The notes under the pieces are model-generated. The model ran no database searches and had not been told where the DNA came from. It saw only the letters and a list, made by a program, of their open reading frames with translations. From NCBI GenBank assembly GCA_910577255.1, contig CAJTMH010000005.1, forward strand, positions 1 to 64,000: a stretch of DNA of 64,000 nucleotides. Reading direction: 5' to 3'. Positions 9,067-18,691 of this stretch are shown one piece after another. A program made the translations under genes and the position numbers. The DNA comes from an uncultured Duncaniella sp. Lineage in GTDB: Bacteria; Bacteroidota; Bacteroidia; Bacteroidales; Muribaculaceae. Position 1 is the first letter of the stretch; every line of letters starts with the position of its first letter.

Positions 9067-9924
9067 TTAGCCGTACTGTATTGTTCCGTCGGGGTTACGG
9101 TACTGGTCGAAGCTCTTCTCATACTGGTCCATGGCTCGGAGGCTCATACCCATGCTTGAGAAGCCACCGTCGTGATAGAGATTCTGCATAGTCACCTTGC
9201 GGGTGAGGTCGCTGAACATCACGATACAGTAGTCGGCACATTCGGCTGCGTCGGCGTTGCCTAACGGTGACATGCGGTTGGCAAAGTCCATGAGCGACTC
9301 CATACCTTTTACGCCGCTGCCGGCAGTTGTAGCTGTGGGCGACTGAGAGATAGTGTTGATGCGCACATTCTTCTCGCGGCCATAGATGTAGCCGAAGCTG
9401 CGGGCAATGGATTCGAGGAGCGCCTTTGCGTCAGCCATGTCGTTGTAACCGAACATGGTGCGCTGAGCTGCCATGTAGGTAAGAGCGATGATGCTTCCGT
9501 GGTCGGCGATGGCATCAAGCTTCTTGGCAGCCTGGATCATTTTATGGAAGGATACGGCTGAGATGTCAAGTGTCTTGTTGAGGAGATCATAGTCGAGATC
9601 GTCATAGAGACGTTTTTTGCGTACGTTGGGCGACATGCCGATAGAGTGAAGCACGAAGTCGATTTTGCCGCCGAGGATTTCCATTGATTTCTGGAACACC
9701 ATCTCGAGGTCATCTACGTTTGTGGCATCAGCGGGAATCACTTCAGCGTTAAGTTTCTTTCCAAGGTCGCTGACTTCGCCCATACGGACAGCTACGGGGG
9801 TGTTGGAGAGGGTGATTGTTGCTCCCTCCTCCACTGCGCGTTCTGCTACTTTCCATGCGATACTCTTGTCATTGAGTGCGCCGAAAATAACACCGCGTTT
9901 TCCTTTAAGCAGATTGTAACTCAT
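9067..9924 (-). CDS. fabI: Enoyl-[acyl-carrier-protein] reductase (NADH)
   Basis: 285-residue short-chain dehydrogenase of the FabI type. It catalyses the last reduction of fatty-acid elongation, trans-2-enoyl-ACP to acyl-ACP. The FabI catalytic pattern is intact: Y150 in ALTYMAA, then Y160 and K167 in YNDMADAK. The N-terminal nucleotide fold (GVIFGALNDKSIAW) and SxSPTATTA substrate loop are also FabI-like. It is the target family of triclosan. Monocistronic, with its own terminator. A -7 box at 10192-10199 would give a long leader of about 260 nt. Confidence 0.97.
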   Translation of the reverse strand: MSYNLLKGKRGVIFGALNDKSIAWKVAERAVEEGATITLSNTPVAVRMGEVSDLGKKLNAEVIPADATNVDDLEMVFQKSMEILGGKIDFVLHSIGMSPNVRKKRLYDDLDYDLLNKTLDISAVSFHKMIQAAKKLDAIADHGSIIALTYMAAQRTMFGYNDMADAKALLESIARSFGYIYGREKNVRINTISQSPTATTAGSGVKGMESLMDFANRMSPLGNADAAECADYCIVMFSDLTRKVTMQNLYHDGGFSSMGMSLRAMDQYEKSFDQYRNPDGTIQYG

Positions 9925-10359
9925 CTGTTAGCTTTATTTTATAAAAATGTGAAAAAATTTATTTCATGTCATTGAACTGACCACTGACTGACCGACTTCA
10001 TTATTCTTTCAAGATTGAAATCTTTTCTTGAACTAATTTTCTCAATTCCATGATGTGGGCTTAGCGGACTAAACGGTTGGACAGATGAAAAATAGCCAGA
10101 ATGAGGATTCAAAGATTAAATGAAGTTTCAATCAGGTTGATATTTAACAACATGGTAAAAAGTTTCAATCAGTTCATAGCAAATTCGGCTGCAAAGTTAC
10201 AAAATTCCCTCGAATTATCCGTGGCTGATACAGATTTATTGCATAGATGCCATAGGGTGGCACGAGAACAGGAGTCTGAAATGGAGATGTTTTTAAACAT
10301 TATGTATGCGCAGGTCGTTGAATTTGGTATAGATTGTCAGGTTTTAAATTCATCGTGTT
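9925..10359. other. Divergent intergenic region fabI / kup
   Basis: About 435 bases. An 88-codon plus-strand ORF (10101-10367) overlaps the kup start, but has no recognisable product and looks like chance. The region holds a minus-strand TAACTTTG (10192-10199), a plausible -7 box for fabI, and two direct copies of AGTTTCAATCAG (10124-10135 and 10161-10172). No clear kup promoter seen. Confidence 0.4.
10124..10172. repeat. 12-bp direct repeat pair in the fabI leader
   Basis: AGTTTCAATCAG occurs exactly at 10124-10135 and 10161-10172, 37 bp apart start to start. It lies between the putative fabI -7 box and fabI, so it could be an operator for fabI or a regulatory site for kup. Confidence 0.4.
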
Positions 10360-12318
10360 ATGACTGATAAAACTCACGTTTCCTCAACATCCACCTCTCA
10401 TAAGGTCACAGCGATGGCTCTCCTGGTGACCATCGGCATTGTATTCGGCGATATAGGTACGTCGCCGCTTTATGTCATGAAGGCTATAATGGGTGTGAAC
10501 GATGTGGTTGATGCCGGATATGTGATTGGTGCAGTGTCGTGCATCATCTGGACCCTTACGCTTCAAACCACCATAAAATATGTGGTTATCGCTCTAAGGG
10601 CCGATAACAAAGGGGAGGGAGGCATCCTTGCTCTCTATTCTCTTATAAAGGATATGCGTCACCGATGGCTTTACGTGTTGGCCGCTATAGGGGCGAGCGC
10701 GCTGATTGCCGATGGCGTTATCACTCCGGCCATGACCGTGACATCGGCCATTGAGGGAATCCGCGACATTGACCCCGGTGCGCCAGTGGTGCCGATAGTG
10801 TTATTGATTATAACACTCATATTTGTTGTTCAGCAGTTCGGAACCAAGGCCATCGGACGGCTTTTCGGTCCGTTTATGCTTCTGTGGTTTCTCATGCTCG
10901 GAGTTCTCGGGACCATCCATCTCGGTGATAACTGGGGCATTCTCAAGGCGTTTAATCCCTGGTGGGCTGTTAGGCTGTTGATTGACTATCCTGGATGGTT
11001 CCTGATTCTGGGCGCCGTATTCCTGTGTACCACCGGAGCAGAGGCCCTTTATTCAGACCTTGGCCATTGCGGGCGCCGAAACATAACTTACAGCTGGGGA
11101 TTCGTTAAACTCATGCTGATTCTTAACTACCTCGGACAGGGAGCATGGATTATAGCCAATGGCTGTTCACTTGAGGCTGGTGTCAATCCGTTCTATAGCG
11201 TAATGCCACGGTGGTTTCTCCCGATAGGTATAGTGATGTCCACCGGAGCGGCCATCATCGCGAGTCAGGCTCTTCTCAGTGGCTCGTTCACGATATTCAG
11301 CGAGGCCATGGGACTTGACTTCTGGCCTCGTCAGAGGATCAAATATCCGTCTACACTTAAGGGGCAGCTATATGTTCCGGCAGTCAACTGGTTTCTGTTT
11401 GTCGGCTGTCTGGTGACAGTCTTGTTGTTCCGCTCCTCAAGCCACATGGAGGCTGCCTATGGGCTTGCCATCACCGTCACCATGCTCATGACCACAGTCC
11501 TGCTCGCTTTCTATCTTCACCGTCATGGTGTCGCGTCATGGATAGTGGGAGTGTTTGCCACTGTGTTTATCCTTATCGAGGGGGCTTTTTTCGTGGCCAA
11601 TATGGCAAAATTCGTCCACGGTGGTTGGTTTACCGTCCTTATTGCGGGGTTGGTGTGCGGAGTGATGTTGGTGTGGCGCAGGAGTCGCATGATACGTAAC
11701 CGTTATATTGAGTATGTTGGCATAAAGGATTATCTTACTGTCATCAGTGACATAAAAGCCGACAGGGAGATCCCGAAGTATGCTTCGAATGTGGTTTATG
11801 TGAGCAAATCCGACCGTAGTGACGAGGTGGAGATGAAACTTATGTACTCTATCATCCACAAGCAGCCTAAGAGGGCCGATCATTACTGGATATTGCACGT
11901 GGATTACACTGATGCCCCTGACACTCTCGAATATGAATGCCGGGTGTTGATACCCGACACTTTATATAGCGTGAACCTACGTATCGGTTTTCGTATCCAG
12001 CCGCAGGTTTCAGCTTATTTCCGCCAGGTTGTGGAGGATATGGTAGCTGAAGGGAAAGTTGATTTGATAAGTTCTTATCCCTCGTTGAGAAGTCATAAGA
12101 TCGCAGGAGATTTTAAGTTTGTGATTATCCATAGGCTTTTCTCTCCATCAAGTCAATGTAAACCGCTTGAGGCTATGATGATGAATCTGTATGGTGTGAT
12201 AAGGCGAATGGGCATCAGTGACGAGAGTGCTCTTGGTCTTGACACCAGCAGTCTGACGGTTGAAAATGTACCGCTTATTATCAATAATCAGTCAGGAAGG
12301 AGAATAAAAAAGATGTGA
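10360..12318 (+). CDS. kup: Low-affinity potassium transporter Kup
   Basis: 652 residues, the usual Kup/TrkD length. The N-terminal about 430 residues contain around 12 hydrophobic segments, opening with the family signature GIVFGDIGTSPLYV. The C-terminal about 200 residues are hydrophilic and cytoplasmic. It imports K+ with protons across the inner membrane. It stands alone: divergent from fabI and convergent with the dehydrogenase gene downstream. The start ATG is supported by the position of the first conserved segment about 18 residues later. Confidence 0.96.
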   Translation: MTDKTHVSSTSTSHKVTAMALLVTIGIVFGDIGTSPLYVMKAIMGVNDVVDAGYVIGAVSCIIWTLTLQTTIKYVVIALRADNKGEGGILALYSLIKDMRHRWLYVLAAIGASALIADGVITPAMTVTSAIEGIRDIDPGAPVVPIVLLIITLIFVVQQFGTKAIGRLFGPFMLLWFLMLGVLGTIHLGDNWGILKAFNPWWAVRLLIDYPGWFLILGAVFLCTTGAEALYSDLGHCGRRNITYSWGFVKLMLILNYLGQGAWIIANGCSLEAGVNPFYSVMPRWFLPIGIVMSTGAAIIASQALLSGSFTIFSEAMGLDFWPRQRIKYPSTLKGQLYVPAVNWFLFVGCLVTVLLFRSSSHMEAAYGLAITVTMLMTTVLLAFYLHRHGVASWIVGVFATVFILIEGAFFVANMAKFVHGGWFTVLIAGLVCGVMLVWRRSRMIRNRYIEYVGIKDYLTVISDIKADREIPKYASNVVYVSKSDRSDEVEMKLMYSIIHKQPKRADHYWILHVDYTDAPDTLEYECRVLIPDTLYSVNLRIGFRIQPQVSAYFRQVVEDMVAEGKVDLISSYPSLRSHKIAGDFKFVIIHRLFSPSSQCKPLEAMMMNLYGVIRRMGISDESALGLDTSSLTVENVPLIINNQSGRRIKKM

Positions 12319-12406
12319 TTGCGCAGTTTTATCGCACAATCATATCCGGATTATTACAATATTTTCTCAGAAATATGTGGCCTGTGAAGGTTGGTTTTGA
12401 AACAAT

Positions 12407-12439
12407 TCGGCGCTGTTACATATAGAGTAGCAGCGCCGA
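12407..12439. terminator. Hairpin between convergent kup and alcohol dehydrogenase
   Basis: 9-bp arms TCGGCGCTG / CAGCGCCGA around a 15-nt loop, in the gap between two convergent genes. The flanks are only weakly T-rich, so termination is inferred from position. Confidence 0.5.
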
Positions 12440-12462
12440 TAGATGATTCTTATTCCGATTTA

Positions 12463-13632
12463 TTATTCAGCCAGACGGTATATCTCCTCTGTCTCTTTGC
12501 GTGATAGACGGTAGTAACCGCCGACAAACTCCCCTTTGTTCTCATGGAGCTTATCCACGAGCAGCCTATAGTCGGGGGTATTGATGCCGAGTTCCCGCAG
12601 TGTCAGCGGCAATCCGAGTGAGCTGAAGAATTTCTTCAGAGCTGCAATCCCTTCAAGCGCGGCTTCGCGGTCATCGGTGTTGGAGATGCCGAACACCCTT
12701 CGGGCCAGCTGCGCTACTTTTGCCGGGCGGTGTTCAGCCATGAAAGTCATCCACGCCGGGGTGATTACCGCAAGCCCTGCACCGTGGGTGACATCGTAGA
12801 CGGCAGAGAGCTCGTGTTCCATGAAGTGTGACGCCCAGTCCTCGCTTCTACCTGTCCCGCAGATTCCGTTGTGGGCCAGAGTGCCGCTCCAGAGTATGTT
12901 GGCTCTTGCTTCATAATTCTCCGGTTCGGCCATCACTTTCGGAGCTTCAGTCATGATGGCCATCAGGAGTCCTTCGGCCAGTCGGTCAGTCACTTCCACA
13001 TCGGGAGTGGGTGAGAAATATCGCTCAAGGATATGCACCATCATATCGGTGATGCCACAAGCCGTCTGATAAGGCGGAAGAGTGAACGTCAGCTCCGGAT
13101 TCAGACATGCGAATTTGGGGCGGAGAGCTGTGTCGGTGCGTAGCGACAGCTTGTGCAGTCCTTCCAGACGTGTTATCACAGAGTTGCCGCTTCCTTCGCT
13201 ACCGGCTGCAGGGATTGTGAGCACAACCCCGAGGGGTAGGGCTTTGTCCACAACTTTCTTACCGCAATAAAAGTCCCAGAAGTCTCCTTCGTAGAGAGCA
13301 CCGCAGGCTATTGCCTTGGCTGTGTCGATGGCTGAACCGCCGCCAACGGCAAGTAGTCCGTCAATTTCCTCACGACGCACAATTTCGATACCCTCATATA
13401 CCTTTGGATCGGTAGGGTTAGGCTGCACGCCACCGAGCTCGAAGGTGACTATCCCGGCGCTATGAAGTATCTCTTTGACATGGTCGAGGAGTCCGCTGCG
13501 TATCACTGATCCCATGCCGTAGACTATGAGCACACGTCGTGCACCTGTGGCAAGCATCAACTCTCCGGCCTGCTTTTCAGCATCGTGTCCGAACACGTAA
13601 CGGGTAGGTGTGCAGAATGAAAAATCGTTCAT
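12463..13632 (-). CDS. Iron-containing alcohol dehydrogenase (YqhD/BdhA type)
   Basis: 389 residues. The N-terminal nucleotide-binding half has GGGS at 97-100. The C-terminal half keeps the four metal ligands of type III dehydrogenases: D196, H200, H269 and H283, corresponding to D194, H198, H267 and H281 of E. coli YqhD. It should reduce aldehydes such as butyraldehyde or methylglyoxal with NAD(P)H in the cytoplasm; the true substrate cannot be read from sequence. It follows the mutAB operon on the same strand but is separated by a strong terminator, so it is likely its own unit. Confidence 0.93.
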   Translation of the reverse strand: MNDFSFCTPTRYVFGHDAEKQAGELMLATGARRVLIVYGMGSVIRSGLLDHVKEILHSAGIVTFELGGVQPNPTDPKVYEGIEIVRREEIDGLLAVGGGSAIDTAKAIACGALYEGDFWDFYCGKKVVDKALPLGVVLTIPAAGSEGSGNSVITRLEGLHKLSLRTDTALRPKFACLNPELTFTLPPYQTACGITDMMVHILERYFSPTPDVEVTDRLAEGLLMAIMTEAPKVMAEPENYEARANILWSGTLAHNGICGTGRSEDWASHFMEHELSAVYDVTHGAGLAVITPAWMTFMAEHRPAKVAQLARRVFGISNTDDREAALEGIAALKKFFSSLGLPLTLRELGINTPDYRLLVDKLHENKGEFVGGYYRLSRKETEEIYRLAE

Positions 13633-13660
13633 TGAATTCCTTCTTTGTTATTAATTGTCA

Positions 13661-13707
13661 AAAAAGGCCATAAGGAGCCTGCCCGGAAGCCGCGTGCCTT
13701 ATGGCCT
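13661..13707 (-). terminator. Intrinsic terminator of mutAB
   Basis: Perfect 11-bp arms AGGCCATAAGG / CCTTATGGCCT at 13665-13675 and 13697-13707. The A-run at 13660-13665 provides the U-tract on the minus strand. It lies 30 bp below mutB. Confidence 0.88.
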
Positions 13708-13736
13708 GATATCGGTATCTAATTTGATTCGGTCAA

Positions 13737-15869
13737 TTATTCACCTTGGAGGAGTTCGAGCATCTTGATGGCCGACACCGGGATGCGGGTGCCGGGGCCG
13801 AAGATAGCTGCCACGCCTGCCTTGTAGAGGAAGTCGTAGTCTTGAGCCGGAATCACACCGCCGGCGGTGACCATGATGTCGTCGCGACCGAGTTTCTTGA
13901 GCTCTTCGATTACCTGGGGAACGAGGGTCTTGTGACCTGCTGCCAAAGAAGACACACCGAGGATGTGGACGTCATTTTCCACAGCCTGGCGAGCTGCTTC
14001 GGCCGGAGTCTGGAAGAGGGGACCCATGTCGACGTCAAATCCGCAGTCAGCGTAGCCTGTGGCTACAACCTTAGCGCCGCGGTCATGGCCGTCCTGGCCC
14101 ATCTTGGCAATCATGATTCGAGGTTGACGGCCTTCGTGCTTGGCAAATTCCTCACACATCTGCTGTGCCTTGACAAAGTCAGGGTCTTTCTTGGTTTCTG
14201 ATGAATACACGCCTGAAATAGTTCTGATTACTGCTTTGTAACGGCCAACCACTTCTTCGCAAGCGTCGGAGATTTCGCCGAGTGTGGCACGGAGACCGGC
14301 CGCTTTGACTGCGAGATCGAGGAGGTTGCCTTCTTTTGTGCGCACACATTCGGTGATTGCTTCGAGAGCCTTCTTGACTGCTGCCTCGTCGCGGTGTTCC
14401 TTGAGGTCAACCAGACGAGCCACCTGGTCCTTGCGCACTTCGGTGTTGTCGATTTCGAGAATATCGATGGGGTCTTCGTGATCAAGACGGTACTTGTTGA
14501 TACCTACTATGGTCTGACGGCCGGAGTCGATGCGGGCCTGAGTGCGGGCCGAAGCCTCTTCGATACGCATCTTGGGCAGACCTGACTCGATGGCTTTTGC
14601 CATGCCGCCGAGTTTCTCGATTTCCTGGATATGTTCCCAGGCACGATGAGCGATTTCATTGGTGAGGGCCTCAACGTAGTATGAACCGCCCCAGGGGTCA
14701 ACCTGCTTGGTCACCATTGTTTCCTCCTGGATGTAAATCTGAGTATTGCGGGCAATACGTGCGGAGAAGTCGGTGGGAAGGGCGATGGCCTCGTCGAGTG
14801 CGTTGGTGTGGAGTGACTGGGTATGGCCCAGAGCTGCACCCATCGCCTCGATACATGTACGGCCTACGTTGTTGAAGGGGTCCTGTTCGGTAAGTGACCA
14901 GCCTGATGTCTGTGAGTGTGTACGCAGAGCGAGTGATTTGGGGTTCTTGGGGTTGAACTGCTTCACAATCTTGGCCCAAAGCAGACGTGCTGCGCGCATC
15001 TTGGCCACTTCCATGAAGTAGTTCATACCGATGGCCCAGAAGAATGACAGGCGTGGAGCGAAAGCGTCGATGTCGATACCGGCGTTGATACCGGCGCGGA
15101 GATACTCGAGACCGTCGGCCAGTGTATAGGCAAGCTCAATGTCACATGTCGCACCGGCTTCCTGCATGTGGTAACCGGAGATGGAGATGGAGTTGAACTT
15201 AGGCATATTCTGCGAGGTATATTCGAAGATGTCGGCGATGATGCGCATTGAGAATTCCGGGGGATAGATATAGGTGTTGCGCACCATGAATTCCTTGAGG
15301 ATGTCATTCTGGATGGTACCTGCCATCTCTTCGAGTTTGGCACCCTGTTCGAGACCTGCATTGATGTAGAATGCGAGCACGGGAAGCACAGCTCCGTTCA
15401 TGGTCATTGAGACGGACATCTTGTTCAAGGGAATACCTTCGAAGAGTACTTTCATATCCTCGAGCGAGCAGATTGACACACCAGCTTTACCGACGTCGCC
15501 TACCACTCGTTCGTGGTCAGCGTCGTAGCCACGGTGTGTGGCGAGGTCAAATGCAACTGACAGGCCTTTCTGTCCGGATGCAAGGTTGCGGCGGTAGAAG
15601 GCGTTTGATTCAGCGGCTGTGGAGAAACCTGCATACTGGCGGATGGTCCAGGGGCGCAGAGGATACATCGCGCTGTACGGGCCACGCAGGAACGGAGGAA
15701 TACCTGACACATAGTTAAGGTGTTCGAGGCCTTCGAGATCCTGTTTGGTATAGACCGGTTTTACAGGGATAAGTTCGGGGGTAAGCCATTCTTCCCCCTG
15801 AGTTTCGGGGACATGGAGGTCGCCGAAAGCGTCTTTTACGATGTCAATATCTTTGAAATTGGGTTTCAT
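13737..15869 (-). CDS. mutB: Methylmalonyl-CoA mutase, large (catalytic) subunit
   Basis: 710 residues. The N-terminal TIM barrel (about 50-560) binds the CoA substrate. The C-terminal cobalamin domain has the base-off motif D593-x-H595-x-x-G598 in GQDGHDRG, with H595 as the lower cobalt ligand. It interconverts succinyl-CoA and (R)-methylmalonyl-CoA, the route to propionate in gut Bacteroidales. It lies 24 bp downstream of the small subunit on the same strand. No epimerase or decarboxylase genes are in the window. Confidence 0.98.
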   Translation of the reverse strand: MKPNFKDIDIVKDAFGDLHVPETQGEEWLTPELIPVKPVYTKQDLEGLEHLNYVSGIPPFLRGPYSAMYPLRPWTIRQYAGFSTAAESNAFYRRNLASGQKGLSVAFDLATHRGYDADHERVVGDVGKAGVSICSLEDMKVLFEGIPLNKMSVSMTMNGAVLPVLAFYINAGLEQGAKLEEMAGTIQNDILKEFMVRNTYIYPPEFSMRIIADIFEYTSQNMPKFNSISISGYHMQEAGATCDIELAYTLADGLEYLRAGINAGIDIDAFAPRLSFFWAIGMNYFMEVAKMRAARLLWAKIVKQFNPKNPKSLALRTHSQTSGWSLTEQDPFNNVGRTCIEAMGAALGHTQSLHTNALDEAIALPTDFSARIARNTQIYIQEETMVTKQVDPWGGSYYVEALTNEIAHRAWEHIQEIEKLGGMAKAIESGLPKMRIEEASARTQARIDSGRQTIVGINKYRLDHEDPIDILEIDNTEVRKDQVARLVDLKEHRDEAAVKKALEAITECVRTKEGNLLDLAVKAAGLRATLGEISDACEEVVGRYKAVIRTISGVYSSETKKDPDFVKAQQMCEEFAKHEGRQPRIMIAKMGQDGHDRGAKVVATGYADCGFDVDMGPLFQTPAEAARQAVENDVHILGVSSLAAGHKTLVPQVIEELKKLGRDDIMVTAGGVIPAQDYDFLYKAGVAAIFGPGTRIPVSAIKMLELLQGE

Positions 15870-15893
15870 TTCTGTATAGGGGTTGAGTGGTTT

Positions 15894-17759
15894 TTACTTC
15901 TTGAGCAGTTTGGCGTTGAAAGCCTTGAGGGTGTCAAGGACGTTGCAGCGCACGTGAACGAAATCGTTGATACCAACGGCCTTGAGGTCGTCCATACATG
16001 CAGGGGCACCGGCCACTACGAATTCAGCGCGTCCGTCGAGATACTTGAAGGCGGCGGGAGCATATTCAGCATATTCGTCATCGCTTGAGCAGAGCACCAC
16101 TATGTCAGCACCCTTGGCGAGAGCTGCGTCCACACCTTCTTCCACGGTCTTGAAGCCGAGGTTGTCGATGATTTCGTAACCGGCGCAGCCGAAGAAGTTG
16201 GTTGAGAACTGGGCGCGGGCCAGACGCATGGCAAGGTTGCCGATGGTGAGCATGAACACTTTCGGACGGTTGGTTGCGGCCTCGGTGGCGAGACGCAGGT
16301 CTTCAAAGTCGCTTGCGGCACGCTTAGTGGGAAGTCCGGCAGGAGCTTCGCAAGCCTCGCTGTTGCCGTGGCAGTGGCAAGGAAGTGAGCCCTTGAGATC
16401 AACAATCTTCTCAGCAGCCATTTCGTTTACGTTGGGGAACTGGTTGGTGCCAAGAAGGATTTCTTTGCGGCGGGCCACGTCGGTGTGACGTTTTTCAGCG
16501 CTTTCGCGGATAGCTTTCTGTACCTCGTCGTTGTTGCAGCATGCGAGGAAACCACCTTTCTCCTCAACATCGAGGAATAGTTTCCATGCTTCCTTGGCGA
16601 TGGCCACAGTGAGGGTCTCCACATAGTAGCTACCACCGGCGGGGTCGATGACTTTGTCGAGATGGCTCTCTTCCTTAAGAAGGAACTGCTGGTTGCGTGC
16701 TATACGTTCAGAGAATTCATCAGGTGTCTTGTAAGGCACGTCGAACGGAGTGACTGTGATTGAGTCAACGCCGGCAAGAGCGGCTGACATAGCCTCGGTC
16801 TGGCTACGGAGCAGGTTGACGTGTGCGTCGTAGAGAGTCTGGTTGAAGCGCGAAGTGACAGCGTGGGCCATCATCTTGCATGCATCCTCGTTTTCAGGTT
16901 TGTACTGAGCCACGATCTGAGCCCAAAGCATGCGGGCGGCGCGGAATTTAGCAAGCTCCATGAAGAAGTTTGACGAAACTCCCATATTGAATTTGATGCG
17001 GTCAGCCACCTCAGCGGCAGGACGGCCGGCCTCGGTGAGGAGGGTCATCCACTGGGCACCCCATGACAACGCATAGCCGAGTTCCTGGAAGATGTAAGCA
17101 CCGGCGTTGCTGAGCATGTCGCTGTTTACTGACAGGACGCGCAGAGCGGGCACATCTTTCACGGTGTCGAGAAGTTCGATGGCCATCGAGGTCATCTTTT
17201 CTGCGTCGAAGGGTTGACCCTTGCGGAGTGGTTTACGGAGGGGATTGAAGTCGATAGAGCCACGGAAACTGTCAGCGCAGCCATTAGCCTTGATATAGTC
17301 TACCAACACAGCTGCGAGCGGAAGAGCTTTCTTGACGCAGCAAGTGAAATTGATTTCTACCTTAGCGATGTCGATATCCTTAAGGAGAGCTTCAATAGCT
17401 TCCTTTGAAGGGTCGGCGACATGAAAACCAAGTGAAGTGACACCCTTTGTGAGAACGTCAAGAGCCTTTGTGTTAGCCTCGGCAGGGGTGTCGGCGATGA
17501 TTTCCTGACGTGTCAGCCAGTCGTTTTCCACGCGTGTGCCACGCACGTAGGGAAATTCACCCGGGAGCGAGTTGGTGGTTTTGAAGTCTTCGATATCTTC
17601 CAGACGGTACATGGGCTGGAGATTGAATCCTTCGTTGGTGCGCCAAACAAGTTTCTTGTCGAAGGGCGCGCCTTTCAAGTCAGCTTCCACTTTGGCTTTC
17701 CACTCTGCGGTGGAAATGGGCGGAAACTGGTCAAATAATTTTTCTTTGTTTTCTGCCAT
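15894..17759 (-). CDS. mutA: Methylmalonyl-CoA mutase, small subunit
   Basis: 621 residues from the ATG at 17757-17759. An in-frame start 19 codons upstream adds residues unlike the family and lies against the promoter, so I use the inner one. The sequence is homologous to the large subunit but lacks the DxHxxG cobalamin motif (the matching stretch is IGNLAMRLARAQ), as expected for the non-catalytic partner. It forms the heterodimer with MutB and is first in the operon. Confidence 0.95.
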   Translation of the reverse strand: MAENKEKLFDQFPPISTAEWKAKVEADLKGAPFDKKLVWRTNEGFNLQPMYRLEDIEDFKTTNSLPGEFPYVRGTRVENDWLTRQEIIADTPAEANTKALDVLTKGVTSLGFHVADPSKEAIEALLKDIDIAKVEINFTCCVKKALPLAAVLVDYIKANGCADSFRGSIDFNPLRKPLRKGQPFDAEKMTSMAIELLDTVKDVPALRVLSVNSDMLSNAGAYIFQELGYALSWGAQWMTLLTEAGRPAAEVADRIKFNMGVSSNFFMELAKFRAARMLWAQIVAQYKPENEDACKMMAHAVTSRFNQTLYDAHVNLLRSQTEAMSAALAGVDSITVTPFDVPYKTPDEFSERIARNQQFLLKEESHLDKVIDPAGGSYYVETLTVAIAKEAWKLFLDVEEKGGFLACCNNDEVQKAIRESAEKRHTDVARRKEILLGTNQFPNVNEMAAEKIVDLKGSLPCHCHGNSEACEAPAGLPTKRAASDFEDLRLATEAATNRPKVFMLTIGNLAMRLARAQFSTNFFGCAGYEIIDNLGFKTVEEGVDAALAKGADIVVLCSSDDEYAEYAPAAFKYLDGRAEFVVAGAPACMDDLKAVGINDFVHVRCNVLDTLKAFNAKLLKK

Positions 17760-17824
17760 GATTATGGTATTAAATATTCTGTCAGGGTTATGGTTAACTA
17801 TTGGTGCAGTCACCATTCAACCTG

Positions 17825-17855
17825 CAAAGTTAATATTTAACTTGTGAAAACCAAA
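17825..17855 (-). promoter_or_regulatory. mutAB promoter
   Basis: Minus strand: -33 TTTG (17855-17852), 19-bp spacer, -7 TAACTTTG (17832-17825). This is an exact match to the Bacteroidota consensus. The leader to the chosen mutA ATG is about 60 nt. I see no cobalamin riboswitch in it. Confidence 0.75.
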
Positions 17856-18059
17856 GAAAATGTCAAAAAGAAATTCACGCGGCCTCTAAAATGGGCGTAA
17901 AGAGCTGTCAACCAACGGTTGGACATGCATTCTCCTAAGCGCTGAAGGTGTGGGTTGACCATATCAGGTGCTGCCTAATTGACGTCGGCCATGGGTGTCG
18001 GACAAACTCATAATTCCGCTTAGAAGTCAGCGGGAGAACCATCAATTGTCAATGAATGG

Positions 18060-18100
18060 GACATCCACCGGCCTGTATGCGTTGGAGGCCGGTGGATGTC
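18060..18100. terminator. Perfect 15-bp inverted repeat below the TM2 gene
   Basis: GACATCCACCGGCCT and its exact complement surround an 11-nt loop, 41 bp below the TM2 protein stop. There is no T-run on either strand, so it is a strong hairpin with likely but non-canonical terminator function. The rest of the roughly 320-bp gap up to mutA shows no gene. Confidence 0.55.
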
Positions 18101-18141
18101 ATGTGTGGGGAATCGTTATATTCCGAGATAGTGTCTTGTAA

Positions 18142-18651
18142 TCAGAATACGGGGAATGATGACTGCGTGTAAACGTATTTACGGTCAAACTCTTCCGTGG
18201 TCATTGTGAGCATCAATATGCCTTGAATCAACGTCACGATATTCCAGACTCCACATGTGGCTAACGACAGGAGTATGGAGAGGAATCCGGCACCAATCTT
18301 GCCAAGATAAAAATATTGTATCCCGAGGCTGCCGAGAAGGATGGCGAGAATGCCGGTAGCCGTCTTGTCCTTACCGCTGTATGATATGTAATATGGATTA
18401 TAAGCTGGAGCCCCGGGGACAGCATCGGGAGATGCATAGGTCTGATAGCTCCCTGTGTGGGTGTAGGGGGGAGGGGTACCTGGCTGTCCATACAGGACAC
18501 TGTGCAATTCAGGCACGGATCCTGCAGGTAACCACTGGCTCATACCTTCACGCCATACGTAGGTGGTAGGGTTGATTCCTATGCTTCTGAGTTGATCGGT
18601 GGTCACCGGTCCTACAGTGACATCGTTTTGGATGATATACCAGTTTGACAT
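18142..18651 (-). CDS. GYF_2 + TM2 domain membrane protein
   Basis: 169 residues. The N-terminal about 55 residues (MSNWYIIQNDVTVGPVTTDQL...YVWREGMSQWLPA) form a GYF_2/DUF4339-type domain. A Pro/Tyr/Ser-rich linker follows. Residues about 93-155 are a TM2 domain with two membrane helices and the GxxxIQYFYLGKIGAG pattern. Function unknown; such proteins are common and uncharacterised in Bacteroidota. It starts 40 bp below thrC on the same strand, so it may ride on the threonine operon transcript, although nothing links it to threonine. Confidence 0.88.
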   Translation of the reverse strand: MSNWYIIQNDVTVGPVTTDQLRSIGINPTTYVWREGMSQWLPAGSVPELHSVLYGQPGTPPPYTHTGSYQTYASPDAVPGAPAYNPYYISYSGKDKTATGILAILLGSLGIQYFYLGKIGAGFLSILLSLATCGVWNIVTLIQGILMLTMTTEEFDRKYVYTQSSFPVF

Positions 18652-18691
18652 GTTGGGTTTATGGGTTAGAGTGAAATGATGGATGATTCGG

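Noticed and set aside
10101..10367. 88-codon ORF before kup
   Set aside because: No recognisable product, overlaps the kup start, lies across a fabI promoter candidate and direct repeats.
17760..18059. Cobalamin riboswitch upstream of mutAB
   Set aside because: No B12-box or matching fold seen; the exact promoter leaves only a leader of about 60 nt.
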